Notes: generated by a model from the sequence alone, not told the origin. DNA of 21,434 nt from Chara braunii (GCA_003427395.1 BFEA01000282.1:1776919-1798352); one strand, 5' to 3'. Positions 9,217-18,714 are shown, numbered from the stretch's first letter. Numbers and translations are program-made.

Positions 9217-9309
9217 TTTGTATGGTTCCAATTTTAACGGATATTCCAAAGTACTGATGAAGATCCTCAGCGAAGGGGAAAAAGGGAAAAAAAAAAACTA
9301 AAAATACCC

Positions 9310-9385
9310 AGCCTATGTGGCTGAATGACACATATACTTGCTAACTGGCAGTAAACAGATGACGAGTTTGAATCCTGAGGCAATC
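9310..9385 (+). other. tRNA-like A/B-box segment (possible SINE head)
   Basis: TGGCTGAATGAC (9318-9329) resembles an internal pol III A box and AGTTTGAATCC (9365-9375) a B box. Their starts are about 46 bases apart, close to tRNA spacing. An A-rich run lies just upstream (9283-9305). I cannot fold a good cloverleaf, so this is a tRNA-derived or chance match, not a tRNA gene. Confidence 0.25.
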
Positions 9386-9489
9386 AGATAATTATGATAA
9401 CAAAGTTAGTAACTTGGCTACCCCTAAAAGAATAAGGGCAAATAAATGCCATAGATGACTCTGGTGAGTCTTTTAATCCTTATGATTAT

Positions 9490-9627
9490 AAATCCATCCG
9501 TCGGGGGGCATCTGCATGATCTTTGCAGCCTCGTGCGCCTGGCCGGTAGACGTGGGCTAAATCCATCCGTCGGGGGGCATCTGCATGATCTTTGCAGCCT
9601 CGTGCGCCTGGCCGGTAGACGTGGGCT
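9490..9627. repeat. Perfect 69-bp tandem duplication
   Basis: Copies 9490-9558 and 9559-9627 are identical at all 69 positions and start AAATCCATCCGTCGGGG. The unit is 3 x 23 bases, and frames stay open through both copies on both strands. The flanks give no sign of a gene. Perfect identity suggests a recent event or an assembly artefact. Confidence 0.9.
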
Positions 9628-10832
9628 GATTGGGACGGCCTCTTGGGCCATGTCCCACCGGCGGTGTTTTAGTTTAGAATCCTACCGGATCGGTAATTCA
9701 GTGTGCAAGGAACGAAAGACACATTGGACCTGATCTCAGAGATCAGACGCCCAGGGAGGGCATACTCGCACGACATTCCTGGATGTATTAGACTGTAATT
9801 ACCGCCTAGCCTGAATGCATCTGACTGCAATGACGTCCAGAGCTCAGTCCAAAAGGTCCTCGTGTGAAAACTTCCACTGAGATGAGATGGAAGTGAGATG
9901 GGAATTGCACACAGTCAAACGCACAAGTCATGGGAGTTGACAAGATTCGTTCACCTAGTCATTCAACGAAAGTTCACGGAAACAACACCGAACGAATGAT
10001 AGAAAGTTTCTTCATGTGTCAGCATCCCGGGGCCATGCCTCACACAACAACGGGGGTTTAGGCTTGGTTTCGAGTTTGGATGGGTTCGTGCTATCCTATC
10101 TGAAAATATCACGTATGCACTGTGTCCCTGTTGAAAAGTAATGGAAAACTAAATCCCTGCGACCCCAACTCCTTGTTTTTGGACCATTTCTCCATTTACG
10201 AGTGTCATCATAGTGGGTGTTGGCATCTCTGACGCCCAACAGACCATGGGGTTTAGAACTTGTCCAAAAAAGGGGGAAAAAAATTATATAAGAATTGAGC
10301 AGATGTCCATTCGGAACTTAAGATGGATTTTCGGCTTAAACATGGCCTTTACACCACCAGTACCTCAAGCTGCTTTTTTTCCCACTCCGATTTTGCCCTG
10401 CGCGTCGAGCTTTTCCGAGCCTGGACGGTGCGGGAACTGATTTGGGACATTACATGGCCCGCACAGGTACCGCCTGTTGTTTCCACTCCTGGACCACCAC
10501 AGGTCTGGCCAGAAGTGCAGTCAGATATAGTCAGATGCGTTATGGAATGTGCCAGCCTTCAGCTTGCCTCTGGCTGCCCTGGCCTAGAGCCAGGGCTATC
10601 AGGCTATTTTGCTTGTTCGGCCTGTGGGACCAGGCCGTTTGCTCGTTCAGTCCAGTCCAGTCCTGCCTAGTACTACTGTTGGTACCACGCCAGGGCAGTC
10701 CAGTCCAGTCCAGGTCCAGTCAGTCCGCTGGGGGTATACCCCAGCTTCAATCTGTTTTCAGCCTCATTCTTCATTTGCGCAGTTTGGAGTACATGTATGT
10801 TGAGTCTGCGTTGGAGCTGCACTGTCCCTTCC
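9628..10832. other. No gene recognised
   Basis: I find no coding homology here. Notable points are a perfect inverted repeat CTGATCTC-a-GAGATCAG (9730-9746), a TATA-like TATATAAGAA (10284-10293) after a run of A and G, and clustered copies of CAGTCCAGTCC near 10648-10722. The stretch ends in a segment that could be the LTR of the element whose primer-site motif lies at 10910, but I cannot place its start. Confidence 0.4.
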
Positions 10833-11270
10833 AAGTCCATCTCCATCTCTCCCATCCTCTCCCTTCGTCTTGATCCTGATGGACCGCCATCCCGACGGGT
10901 CTGTCACACTGGTATCAAAGCGGGAATGGTCGTCGCTCGCACCCATCCCATCCCTCAAGTGTGAGAAAATGCAGTCATCTCGATACCGAGATTTTGGCCC
11001 TTTTTCGGAACGAAAAGACAGGAAAAGGGGAAAAAAGGAGCAGCGCCGAGTCCCTATCTCTATCTCCCCCATCTTCATCCCGTCGTCTTGATCTCGACGG
11101 ACCGCCATCCCGGTGGGTCCGTCACACGGTATCAGAGCGGGAACGGTCCCCGCTCCCACACATCCCATCCTGCGAGTGTGAGAAAATGTTGTAAGCCTGA
11201 TAGCGGGATTTCGGCCCTTTTTCGGAGCGAAAAGATGGGAAACAATGGGAAAAAGGAGCAACGCCTAGTG
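10833..11270 (+). repeat. About 218-bp tandem duplication carrying two primer-site-like motifs
   Basis: Copy 1 (10833-11050) and copy 2 (11051-about 11270) share GGACCGCCATCCCG (10881, 11099), GTGAGAAAATG (10961, 11178) and GGCCCTTTTTCGGA (10996, 11213). They differ at many positions and by one indel. Each has a motif close to TGGTATCAGAGC, the primer site complementary to initiator tRNA-Met. Copy 1 reads TGGTATCAAAGC (10910-10921) after CTGTCACAC, and copy 2 reads CGGTATCAGAGC (11127-11138) after CCGTCACA. This looks like a duplicated LTR-end/primer-site/leader piece of another retroelement. No gag or pol follows. Confidence 0.7.
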
Positions 11271-11425
11271 ACACATATGTGGCGAAAAAGGAGAGCGCCA
11301 TCACAACGCGCAAGCGCCAATGCCAAGGCCGCTGCATGCGCAAGCGCCATGTGTGCACGCTGCCATGCTGCCCTGCCCTACCCCGCTCCCAGATTATATC
11401 ATATCAATATCCAAGAGTGCAACTG
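11271..11425. other. No feature recognised
   Basis: The stretch is GC-rich, with repeated GCAAGCGCCA/GCGCCAT words, which suggests a decayed minor repeat. Confidence 0.3.
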
Positions 11426-11426
11426 T

Positions 11427-11493
11427 CAGGGTTTGAACCCTGGGTAGCTGCCAGCCATGCGTGTGCATACCCAATGGCTTAACACACTGACCA
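11427..11493 (-). other. tRNA-like A/B-box segment, minus strand (possible SINE head)
   Basis: On the minus strand, TGGTCAGTGTGTTAAGCC (11493-11476) fits an A box and GGTTCAAACC (11439-11430) fits the B-box consensus GGTTCRANNCC. The B box lies inside the near-perfect arm CAGGGTTCAAACCCTG. Box starts are 54 bases apart, as in tRNAs with a long variable arm. The rest does not fold into an obvious cloverleaf. Confidence 0.35.
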
Positions 11494-11671
11494 CACTTCA
11501 TTCATGTCCTTGTATCATGGCACGTTGGTGTTGAAGAGTGCCACACCAACTATTTATCTCCCCTCCCCCCCCCTCCCTCCCCCCCGTCGGCAAGTGAGAC
11601 CCCCTCCCCCACCCCCGCGTCGTGGCTGCTGCGGCCTCTGCAGTGAAATATGGCAGCGTGCTGAAGATCTT
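11494..11671. other. C/T-rich low-complexity stretch, no gene
   Basis: Bases 11551-11620 are almost pure C and T with C runs up to seven, interrupted by a few G and A. I see no gene or motif beyond this. Confidence 0.5.
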
Positions 11672-11915
11672 GAAGACCCCCCTGGCTAGGGATTTGCCCT
11701 ATAGTGGAATCTGGGTGGCTGATCAAGATCTCAACACACCCGGATGATGATGATGATGATGATGATGATTTTTTCCTATTGCTGCAGTGGCAGTTTGGCA
11801 GCAGTGAAGACCCCCCTGGCTAGGGGGCTGTGTGACTGTGCAATCAGGGTAGCTGATCAAGATCTCAGCAAACCTTAGATGATTTTTATTATTATTTTTT
11901 TGCTGCAGCAGCAGG
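11672..11915. repeat. 134-bp imperfect tandem duplication with a GAT microsatellite
   Basis: GAAGACCCCCCTGGCTAGG occurs at 11672 and 11806, and CTGATCAAGATCTCA at 11719 and 11853, both 134 apart. Copy 1 holds (GAT)9 at 11743-11769, where copy 2 has only GATGAT followed by T-rich sequence. TTGCTGCAG closes both copies. Confidence 0.8.
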
Positions 11916-11983
11916 CTGCCAGCACCTTAAAGGCCAAGTTCCTGTGGATCTTGGTGACCTTTTTGCTCTTGGCCAACCAAGAG

Positions 11984-12480
11984 CCTCACTCCCTACTCAC
12001 TAACCTACTCTATCCCAACCCTTTTCTCTCTCCACTCCACCCTCAAATCATTTTTTTTGCAACTCTACCACTAATCCCCTACCCTACCTCTCTCCTATCT
12101 TCCTTTCTCCACCTCTCTCCCCTTCTTCCCACTGCTGTCTCATACCCCTCCCTCTCCACTATCTTCCACCATTTTTTTCTCTCCTCCCCTCCTCACTCAC
12201 TCACTCTCTTCCACTATCTTCTTTTCTCCTCTCCACCTTTCTCACCCTTTTCTCACCCTTTTCTCTCCCATTCTCTTATCCTCCTCTTCTCCTTTCTTAC
12301 TCCTACTACAACCCTATCATCCCCCTCACCCACCATCTCAACTTTCTCTATTTCTCACCGCTTTCACTTTTCTCACCTCTTTCTCATCCCTTCCCCCTCA
12401 TCTTCGGATTTTCTTCTTTTTCGAACTTTTTTTTTTATTTTGTTGTTCTCTTTTATTTATATTTTCTTCTTTCTTTCAAA
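11984..12480. repeat. G-depleted C/T-rich tract
   Basis: Only four G occur in 11984-12405 (at 12059, 12134, 12137 and 12360), and 12138-12359 has none in 222 bases. The plus strand is mostly C and T with scattered A. From about 12406 it becomes T-rich. A 200-residue open frame here reflects missing stop codons in G-poor DNA, not a gene. Confidence 0.85.
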
Positions 12481-12553
12481 AATTTGAATTATCTTCTCAC
12501 CTTTTTTTTCCATTTTATCATTTTGTAATTATTTTGAAACTTCAAATTTCTTT

Positions 12554-12627
12554 ACGGCACCCTCAAATCTGGTTAGGACTTAGTCATTCTACGACACCCT
12601 CAAATCTGGTTAGGACTTAGTCATTCT
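12554..12627. repeat. 37-bp tandem duplication
   Basis: Units 12554-12590 and 12591-12627 differ at one base (ACGG versus ACGA at the start). They share CACCCTCAAATCTGG and TTAGGACTTAGTCATTCT. Confidence 0.9.
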
Positions 12628-13171
12628 TGCTTTCGGCGCATATTTTGGTCCTTTGGGGGTAACGAAATGCTGCCAATTTATTTTTTTTTCTACTCCATCT
12701 TTTTCCAGCACTTTTTTTTTTTTTTTTTTTGGAGAAACATAGTTTTTTCCATTTAAATGAGACCACCGGGGTCCGGGAACACACCCCTACATATCAACCC
12801 AGTACAAATCTGTTGAGGCCAATACTCAGCTTAGGCTCCTCGAAACCGGGTCCAGTGTCCCTTTAAACCATCAGTACCTCCCCCACTGTTGGGAAATTAT
12901 GTGGTACTGGCCAGTACCCGAACTTTTCGGGGGTCGGACACAGGGTCGACAATGTCCCATAAATCATACTTTTCTTTTGCCCGTGCACGAAAGGAAAAGG
13001 AGAAAAAAAAGGCCTTTGTACTGCAATGATGTTGGGCAGGGTAGTCTAGGAGGCCGTCTTCACTGTCTTGAATGCATCTCACAACAAAGACGGTCACATT
13101 CTGAAACTTATTGTTTTCGCTTTTTTTATTTATCTTTTGTTTGTTATGTGTCCTCTGCCAACGAGGCAGGG
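12628..13171. other. No gene; poly-T run and a 16-bp palindrome
   Basis: A 19-base T run lies at 12712-12730. A perfect palindrome GGTACTGGCCAGTACC is at 12903-12918. Nothing resembling a coding region or RNA gene was found. Confidence 0.5.
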
Positions 13172-13430
13172 CGGAATCCGTGATCTGCTCTAGCTGTGTT
13201 TCCTCAGATGATTGTAACCCTGATGTATCTAGCCGTTTTCAAGGGCGAATCCGTATTTTCGTTTTTTTTTTCTTGTTTTCTTTTTCTGGAATCTGACAAT
13301 CTGAATCCGTGATCTGCTCGAGCTGTGTTTCCTCAGAGGATTGTAACCCTGATCACACTGGCACTTACAGGAATGTATCTTGCCATTTTCACGACCGAAT
13401 CCGTGTTTCTGTCTTTTTCTTTTTTTTTTT
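13172..13430. repeat. About 129-bp imperfect tandem duplication
   Basis: GAATCCGTGATCTGCTC at 13174 and 13303 is followed in both copies by GAGCTGTGTTTCCTCAGA or a one-base variant, GATTGTAACCCTGAT, a CGAATCCGT motif and a T-rich end. Copy 2 carries an extra insert (CACACTGGCACTTACAGGAA). Confidence 0.8.
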
Positions 13431-13576
13431 GAGTTTTTGGAATTTGGCAACCTGGCCATGGGGCTGAGATACCCTCACTGAGGGCACACTCACACTAACA
13501 CTTCCGAGAATATATACAGTTGCAATCACGCCCAGAGCTTTGTTTCGTTTATTTGTTTTGCGAGTTTTCACGGTCG

Positions 13577-13608
<32 letters not shown>

Positions 13609-14114
13609 CTCTTGAGAGTACCATAAAGAAATGGAGTGGGACCCACACTCGACAAAACTCGGAGCGCAGTGAAAATCAGGGTCAGCAGAAACAGGCTCGG
13701 AGGTACTGGTGGTTTAAGGAATTTCAAAAAAATAAAAAATTGTAAAGCAAATCTATGGCAGTATAATATCCTTGCCCCACTGAAAAACGCTGACATGTTT
13801 CTAGGGCCGAAACACTATTGGCAAAAAACTACGAGCTATAAATTGCAAATCTCGAAAATGCAAAAGGCAATTCACGGGAATTTTACATTTTAATCCTATA
13901 ATTATTTCCAAAGGCAGACTGGATTCTTAGATACAATTGAATTATGAAATTCAATCCAAGTACGCACTAGGTTTAATCTTAACAAAAATAAGTACTAGGC
14001 GTATTAATCTTATCTACAGAGAATAGTCGATTGAAAACAGCCAAGAAACGACCACACATCGAGAGTCTTGGGTAGAACGTATACTTGCTACCTATAAGCT
14101 CAAAGATCAGGAGC
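13431..14114. other. No gene; 29-base poly-T run
   Basis: Bases 13580-13608 are 29 consecutive T. The rest is AT-rich unique-looking sequence with no recognised coding or RNA feature. A poly-A tail of a minus-strand retroposon is one possible source of the run, but I see no body for it. Confidence 0.4.
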
Positions 14115-14575
14115 TGGGCAAGAAGAAAAAGTTGTAGGGTTACCCTCCCATCATCACTGTCCAGTCACACTGTAAAGCGCCTTTGTTGCCTAGACGGGTT
14201 TCCCACCACGCACCCAATGGATACAACTCTAGTTTTTGCTCTTCATCGGGTCTCTCGTTTCGTCCAACCATTGGTGTTCCCACTGCTCCCTCGTGCTAAC
14301 TACTCTTATGCAGGCTACAATCGACTAACGCTCCCACCACTGACGATGGCACTCACACTGCCCCCGTAGTGTCGCCGTCGATAGAAGAATAAGCTGTAGG
14401 GAAACCTTCTCATCAGCACTGTCCATAACACTGTAAAGAGTCTTTGTTGCCAAGACGGGTTTCCCACCACGCACCCAATGGATACAACTCTAGTTTGCTC
14501 TTCACCGGGTCTGTCATATCATCCGACCATTAGTGTTCCCACTGCTCCTTCGTACTGACTATTTTATAGTGACTA
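14115..14575. repeat. 261-bp imperfect tandem duplication
   Basis: GACGGGTTTCCCACCACGCA at 14193 and 14454 starts a near-identical stretch through CCCAATGGATACAACTCTAG. Flanking matches include ATCACTGTCC/GCACTGTCC, CACTGTAAAG, TCTTTGTTGCC and GTGTTCCCACTGCTCC. The copies are separated by about 60 bases with no clear partner. Confidence 0.8.
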
Positions 14576-15769
14576 CAATAAAAAACAGTCTTATCAAAAT
14601 GCAAAAACACCTAAAACAAACAAGGAGAGAAACTCACAAATGTATTCCCATACATCGTAGATGGCAATTATCCCTTTCCCTCAATCCTAAGATACTTCAA
14701 CAATATGTATATCTAAAAACGAGACACAAAGGCAGTCTCTGCGCCCTACAGACTGGGGCCCGACAAATCGTATCTAGCCGTCTCAACAACGACAAGCAAT
14801 ACGCGACCCAATCAAGAAGAGACGAGAGTCAGTTCACAAAAAAGACTTAAATCTGTCGTGGCACTACGTGCACTCCGTAATGGACTATCTGCTTGCTTGG
14901 CACTTACTCAGAATATGTCGAATCTGAAAGCAACCTAGTATGTAACCATTCCTAGGTACTGTAGTCAAAAGAATCAAATTAGGTCGGACGGAAGGGGTTA
15001 CAAACAGAACTTGAAGTAAATGCACATAGGGTGTAAGGAAGACGGTCTAACAGTATCATTCGAGTACCTCAACATTCTGAGGCAATCACACTACTCGATA
15101 AGCGAGCAAATGGCCCGCTAAATTACCAAAAATAACCTAAACTCTACCTACATGTACTCAAGATATGCAGAAGGAAACTTACAGGATTACTAAGTTAAAA
15201 CGTATCTGGATACATCACCTCGCCATTCCTGCTAGTGCCATCGCGCAGGGCGCTTTATTCCCTCCTTTCAGATTGCCATTGTGATGAAGATAGGTCAAAC
15301 GAGACTTGTTGAAGCCTTTGGATATGCCGAAGCGCTACCACTGCAGCCGCACGCTCTCCCACTGCGTCGAGATGCACCGCTCCGCTTTCCATGCTTATCC
15401 TAGTGATTGAGGCAGTCATGGCAGTCAAGATGGTATGTGATGAGAGTACAACACGCGGCCTTTGGGTGGTGAAAAATCTTTTTTTTTAATTTTTATTATT
15501 ATTATTTTCTTTTTTGTATCTCGAAATTTCACTCTTTATTTATTTTTCTTTCCTCCTCCCCTCCGTGGTTGTTATTTTCTTTTTTCGATTAGGTCATTGC
15601 TACTCTACCCTAACCCCCCGAACTCGGGTTAGGGTTTTCTTAGGGTTCTTTTACGGTATAGGGTTTTCCTAACCTCCTCCTCTCCCGTCTCCTCCCGTCG
15701 GGCACCTTGGACCCAAACAAAGTCTCTCCCCGCGATTGGTTTCACGCCATTCTCTCACACGCGACCTGC
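14576..15769. other. No gene recognised; telomere-box hairpin near the right end
   Basis: The stretch 14576-15240 is AT-rich with only short open frames. ACCCTAACCC (15607-15616) and GGGTTAGGGT (15626-15635) form a 10-bp stem with a 9-base loop, followed by TTAGGGTT and TAGGGTTTT. These are plant telomere-box-like words. A T-rich stretch is at 15480-15560. The right edge abuts the broken integrase of element E. Confidence 0.4.
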
Positions 15770-17140
15770 TAGTTTAGAGCCATACACACGCATCAGTTGC
15801 TGCCAATGCTCCCCCGTAAAGCGAGAATCTGTGTTACTTACAATGGTTAGGGGATGTCCATAGTCCTTCATCCAATGATTAAAAAATTCTCGGATCACCA
15901 AAATTGTTTTGGCTTCTGCAGGAAGTGGCAGAAATACAACGAATTCGCTAAACCTGTCAACGACGACCATAACCTGACTCTTTCCGTTTCTTCTTTTGAC
16001 TTTGGTGTCCATAAAGTCGATGGATACTGAGTCTCCAGGACCTGACGGGATAGGCAAAGGTTTTAATAGACCAAGGGGAGGCTGTGTGAAACTCTTATTC
16101 CTTTGACAACTTGACAACCTCGCACATACGAGATGCAGTCATGTTTCATTCCTGACCAAATATAGGAACGCAGGAGAGTGGCGTAAGTCTTTTTCCACCC
16201 AAAATGGCCTTCGGTATCATGACACCCACGCATGATCACACTCTTAATTTCTTCTTTGTTTGGGATACAAAGCCTATCATGTACATCCGTTATTTCAAAT
16301 AGCAGTTCTTGGGTCGTTAGAAAGTCAAGGAACTCCTGAGGCACTTCTTGTACTTTCTTTAACAAAGTGCCATAGACAGGATCAATAAAATATGGAGACT
16401 TTACCTTTTCGTGTAATTTGGTGCCTACATCTAAGTAGGTTACTATTGCACCGAAAAAGTCAGATCTCCGACTAAGTGCATTGGCAACTACATTGTACTT
16501 TCCCTTGACTGGCTTTAGTTCACAATAGAACTGATCAATCTTTGCAGCCCACCTTGTCAGTTTAGGTGTCATTCGGACTTGAGTTTTAAGATGGCGAAGT
16601 GTCTCATGGTCCGAGTACACTTTAAAGTGGCGACCTAGGAGATAATGTCGCCAATGATTTAGAGCTTCCCGGAGGGCATACAACTCTCTCTCATACTTGG
16701 AAGTGGCGACCTTCTCACTAGGCTGTCGTCGGGACATAAACTCAACTGGCCTGTACCCATTTCCATCATCCTGTTGGAGTACGCCCCCAATCCCATACTG
16801 ACTAGCGTTAGTTGTTCCAACAAAGCGCAATGACAGGTCAACAAGTTTAAGTACCGGATAGTTAATCAAACACTTTTTCAAATGCTTAAAAGAGGACGTA
16901 CAATCTTGATCCCATTTCCAGATTGTTTCTTTCTTTAGTAATCTGCATAAGGGAACACAATTACCGTGAAGTTGTTTACGAACTTGCGGTAATAGATGGC
17001 CAAACCGAGGAACGATCGCAGTTTCGTCAGTGCACGAGGGTTAGCCCAGTCGTGGATGACTGCAATCTTTGCGTCTTCTGGTGTGATCCCAACTCCATCT
17101 AGAATGTGCCCACGATAGAAGACTTGGCGGTTCAAAATTG
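15770..17140 (-). pseudogene. pol: pol fragment of element E (RT tail, RNase H, integrase core)
   Basis: Read on the minus strand, this begins inside RT just before the YRGH/YLGH motif (about 17135) and runs through RSFLGLAIYYRKF. A frameshift near 16960 leads to RNase H (TTNASQYGIGG, YERELYAL, SDHETL, VANALSRR) and the integrase zinc finger (HDTEGH...). A one-base deletion inside the second CxxC (near 16113) shifts the frame into the integrase core (SIDFMDTK, VVDRFSEF, IVSNTDSRF). Homology stops at about 15770 after GSKL, before the catalytic Glu. Three catalytic Asp positions are Asn: 16807-16809 and 16480-16482 in RNase H, and 15833-15835 in integrase. The fragment lacks gag, protease, most of RT, the integrase C-terminus and LTRs. 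It is a dead relic of a different Ty3 family from A. Confidence 0.85.
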
Positions 17141-17159
17141 ACAATGCTGAAGTAGTCCC

Positions 17160-17920
17160 ATCATCATCAACGAAGAACCAGAGTTGATATCCTATTGGCG
17201 CTCGGCGCCCAGACTACATGTGGCAGATCCTATCTAGCCTATACGACGAAGCAGAATGATGACATCAACAATGTTCCCGAAGTACGAGCATATGGCGACC
17301 AATGTCGCCCTCTTCAGCACCAGGTGTGTCTTGCGCTACACTCACAACCCCGATCCACACCAAACAGATGCCACTAGCACCCAAGGACCACCCTGCGCTT
17401 CACCCAGCATACAGCAACGCAGCTTGGCTATGGCTGCGTGCTCCCTCCCTACTCGCCCGTGAGAGCGTGAGTGCCAGCCAGCCAGCAGATAGCGCAGCAG
17501 CGCTCGCGCAACATGCAGCCAGCACCCGAATGACGAATGAGAGGCAGGCCCTTCCCTATATCGAAGTGGCCTGCCTGCGTCCAGTCCAGGAAGCTTCGAG
17601 TAGGCCCCGGTAGCCTGAGGCCCAGTCACGAGGAGAGCAGGCCTTGGGCCTGGAGTGGTTGCATGCGCCCAACTGCTTTCGGCCTGTGGTCGGCCCAGTA
17701 CCTGAATCCAGCCCAGGGCCTGTTCTTCGTACATTCACACAGGCAGCCCAGGGCCTAGGTTCATTCAACCAACTGGCGCTGCGTAACTGCCTAAATTTTC
17801 CCCAATACGGGGTACCCTGAAAAACGAGGCCTGAAGGGCCTGTCGTGCCTGCCTTCACTTAGGGCGGCCGACCTTGCTGCAGATAGGGCCCCGTAGGGGC
17901 TAAGCGGGCGTAGCCTCGCA
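17160..17920 (-). repeat. 3' LTR of element C, truncated
   Basis: On the minus strand it starts TGCGAGGC at 17920, 37 bases after the pol stop and directly after GAGGGAA. It shares with A's LTR the stem-loop, CGCCAGTTGGTTG, repeated GGCCCTGGGC boxes, 'acattgttgatgtcatcat' and 'agataggatctg..gcgcc'. A TATA-like GATATAGGG lies near 17563. Compared with A, about 200-280 bases at the 3' end are missing: the sequence runs into E's RT fragment without the TTCCTTGCA end, so the right end in this orientation is a rearrangement point. The 17160 boundary is approximate. Confidence 0.65.
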
Positions 17921-17957
17921 TTCCCTCGTCCATATCTTCGTCAGTCCTCTGGGAAGA

Positions 17958-18663
17958 TCATTCTTGAGCCATCTGGCGCTTTCCTTTCAATACATCCCTC
18001 TCATAGCGGGCAACGATTTGAGGAGCGGTCTGCATCAATTCCTCCCGAGTAAACCAGTGGTCCTCCTTCGGATTCGTGTGATGTGTGAAGTGGACACGAA
18101 ACTGCCGTTTTGGCTTTGGAGGACGTCCCCTTCCTGGAAGCTTCTGAACGGGCATCTCCCTGTGGTCGACGATATCATCGATTTCGACTTCTCCATCCAT
18201 GGTTGGGGGCAGCATTGACCGACGGGAGGGAAACTGATCAGTTTCCTTGGACGCAGCGAGCTTAGAGGCATGAAAGACAGGGTGAGTTCTGAGATGACCA
18301 GGGATATGGATGACATATGATGGACCATCAGGATCTGTCCCTACTACATCTAGAACTTCCCAAGGCCCAAAGTACTGAGGCATGAGTTTGTGGGATATCC
18401 CGAACTCCTGTCCCAGTTCTGAAGACTTGACCCAGACTCTGTCCCCAACCTGAAATGTAGAAGGGCGGCGGTGTCTATTCTCAGACTCTATCATTGCTGC
18501 CTGCGCCTTCTGCATGTGTTCCACAACCTCCTGCATCTTCTATTCATATCAATAGGCAAACTCCAAAGTGCCCAGTGTAGCAGTTGGCTGGTTGTCGGGA
18601 AGTAGGAAGTCTAAGGGCAATCTAGGCTTGAACGTCAGTTGTAGACTATCTAGACTCATATGT
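17958..18663 (-). pseudogene. pol: Integrase C-terminus and chromodomain of element C
   Basis: On the minus strand this matches the end of element A pol closely: LDFLLPDNQP, QEVVEHM, FQVGDRVWVK, QYFGPWEVLD, HPVFHASKL, then the chromodomain-like segment EIDDIVDHREMP, RGRPPKPKR and EDHWFTREEL. From 18536 to the stop at 17958 the frame is open for 192 residues. Upstream, TAG 18540-18542 and TGA 18549-18551 interrupt it, and homology fades at about 18663 (a four-residue deletion relative to A). Everything upstream (catalytic core, RT, gag) is absent, cut off where element B begins. Same family as A and more intact over this part. Confidence 0.85.
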
Positions 18664-18682
18664 ATGATGCTGTTTGATTGCC

Positions 18683-18711
18683 GAAGTTCGCTAATGCTCA
18701 TCTTCCTTGCA
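18683..18711 (+). repeat. Last ~29 bp of the 5' LTR of element B
   Basis: The 29 bases ending TTCCTTGCA match the last 29 bases of A's LTR (7393-7421) at 20 positions without gaps, and a primer site follows at once. The rest of the LTR is missing: the sequence to the left is the inverted integrase of C. Confidence 0.55.
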
Positions 18712-18714
18712 ATT

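Noticed and set aside
9490-9627. CRISPR-like direct repeat
   Set aside because: Only two adjacent copies with no spacer, in eukaryotic repeat DNA.
11879-12487. Open frame of about 200 residues on the plus strand
   Set aside because: It lies in the G-depleted tract, where stop codons are rare. The product is Ser/Leu/Phe/Pro low complexity without any domain.
13580-13608. Poly-T as the tail of an inserted minus-strand LINE or SINE
   Set aside because: No retroposon body or target duplication could be recognised next to it, so it is recorded only as a homopolymer.
14085-14850. Open frames of about 95-105 residues
   Set aside because: They sit in or beside the 261-bp duplication, have no domain, and the repeat copies do not share a frame.
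17195-17758. Several plus-strand frames opposite element C's LTR
   Set aside because: They are antisense to an LTR, GC-rich and overlapping, with no homology.
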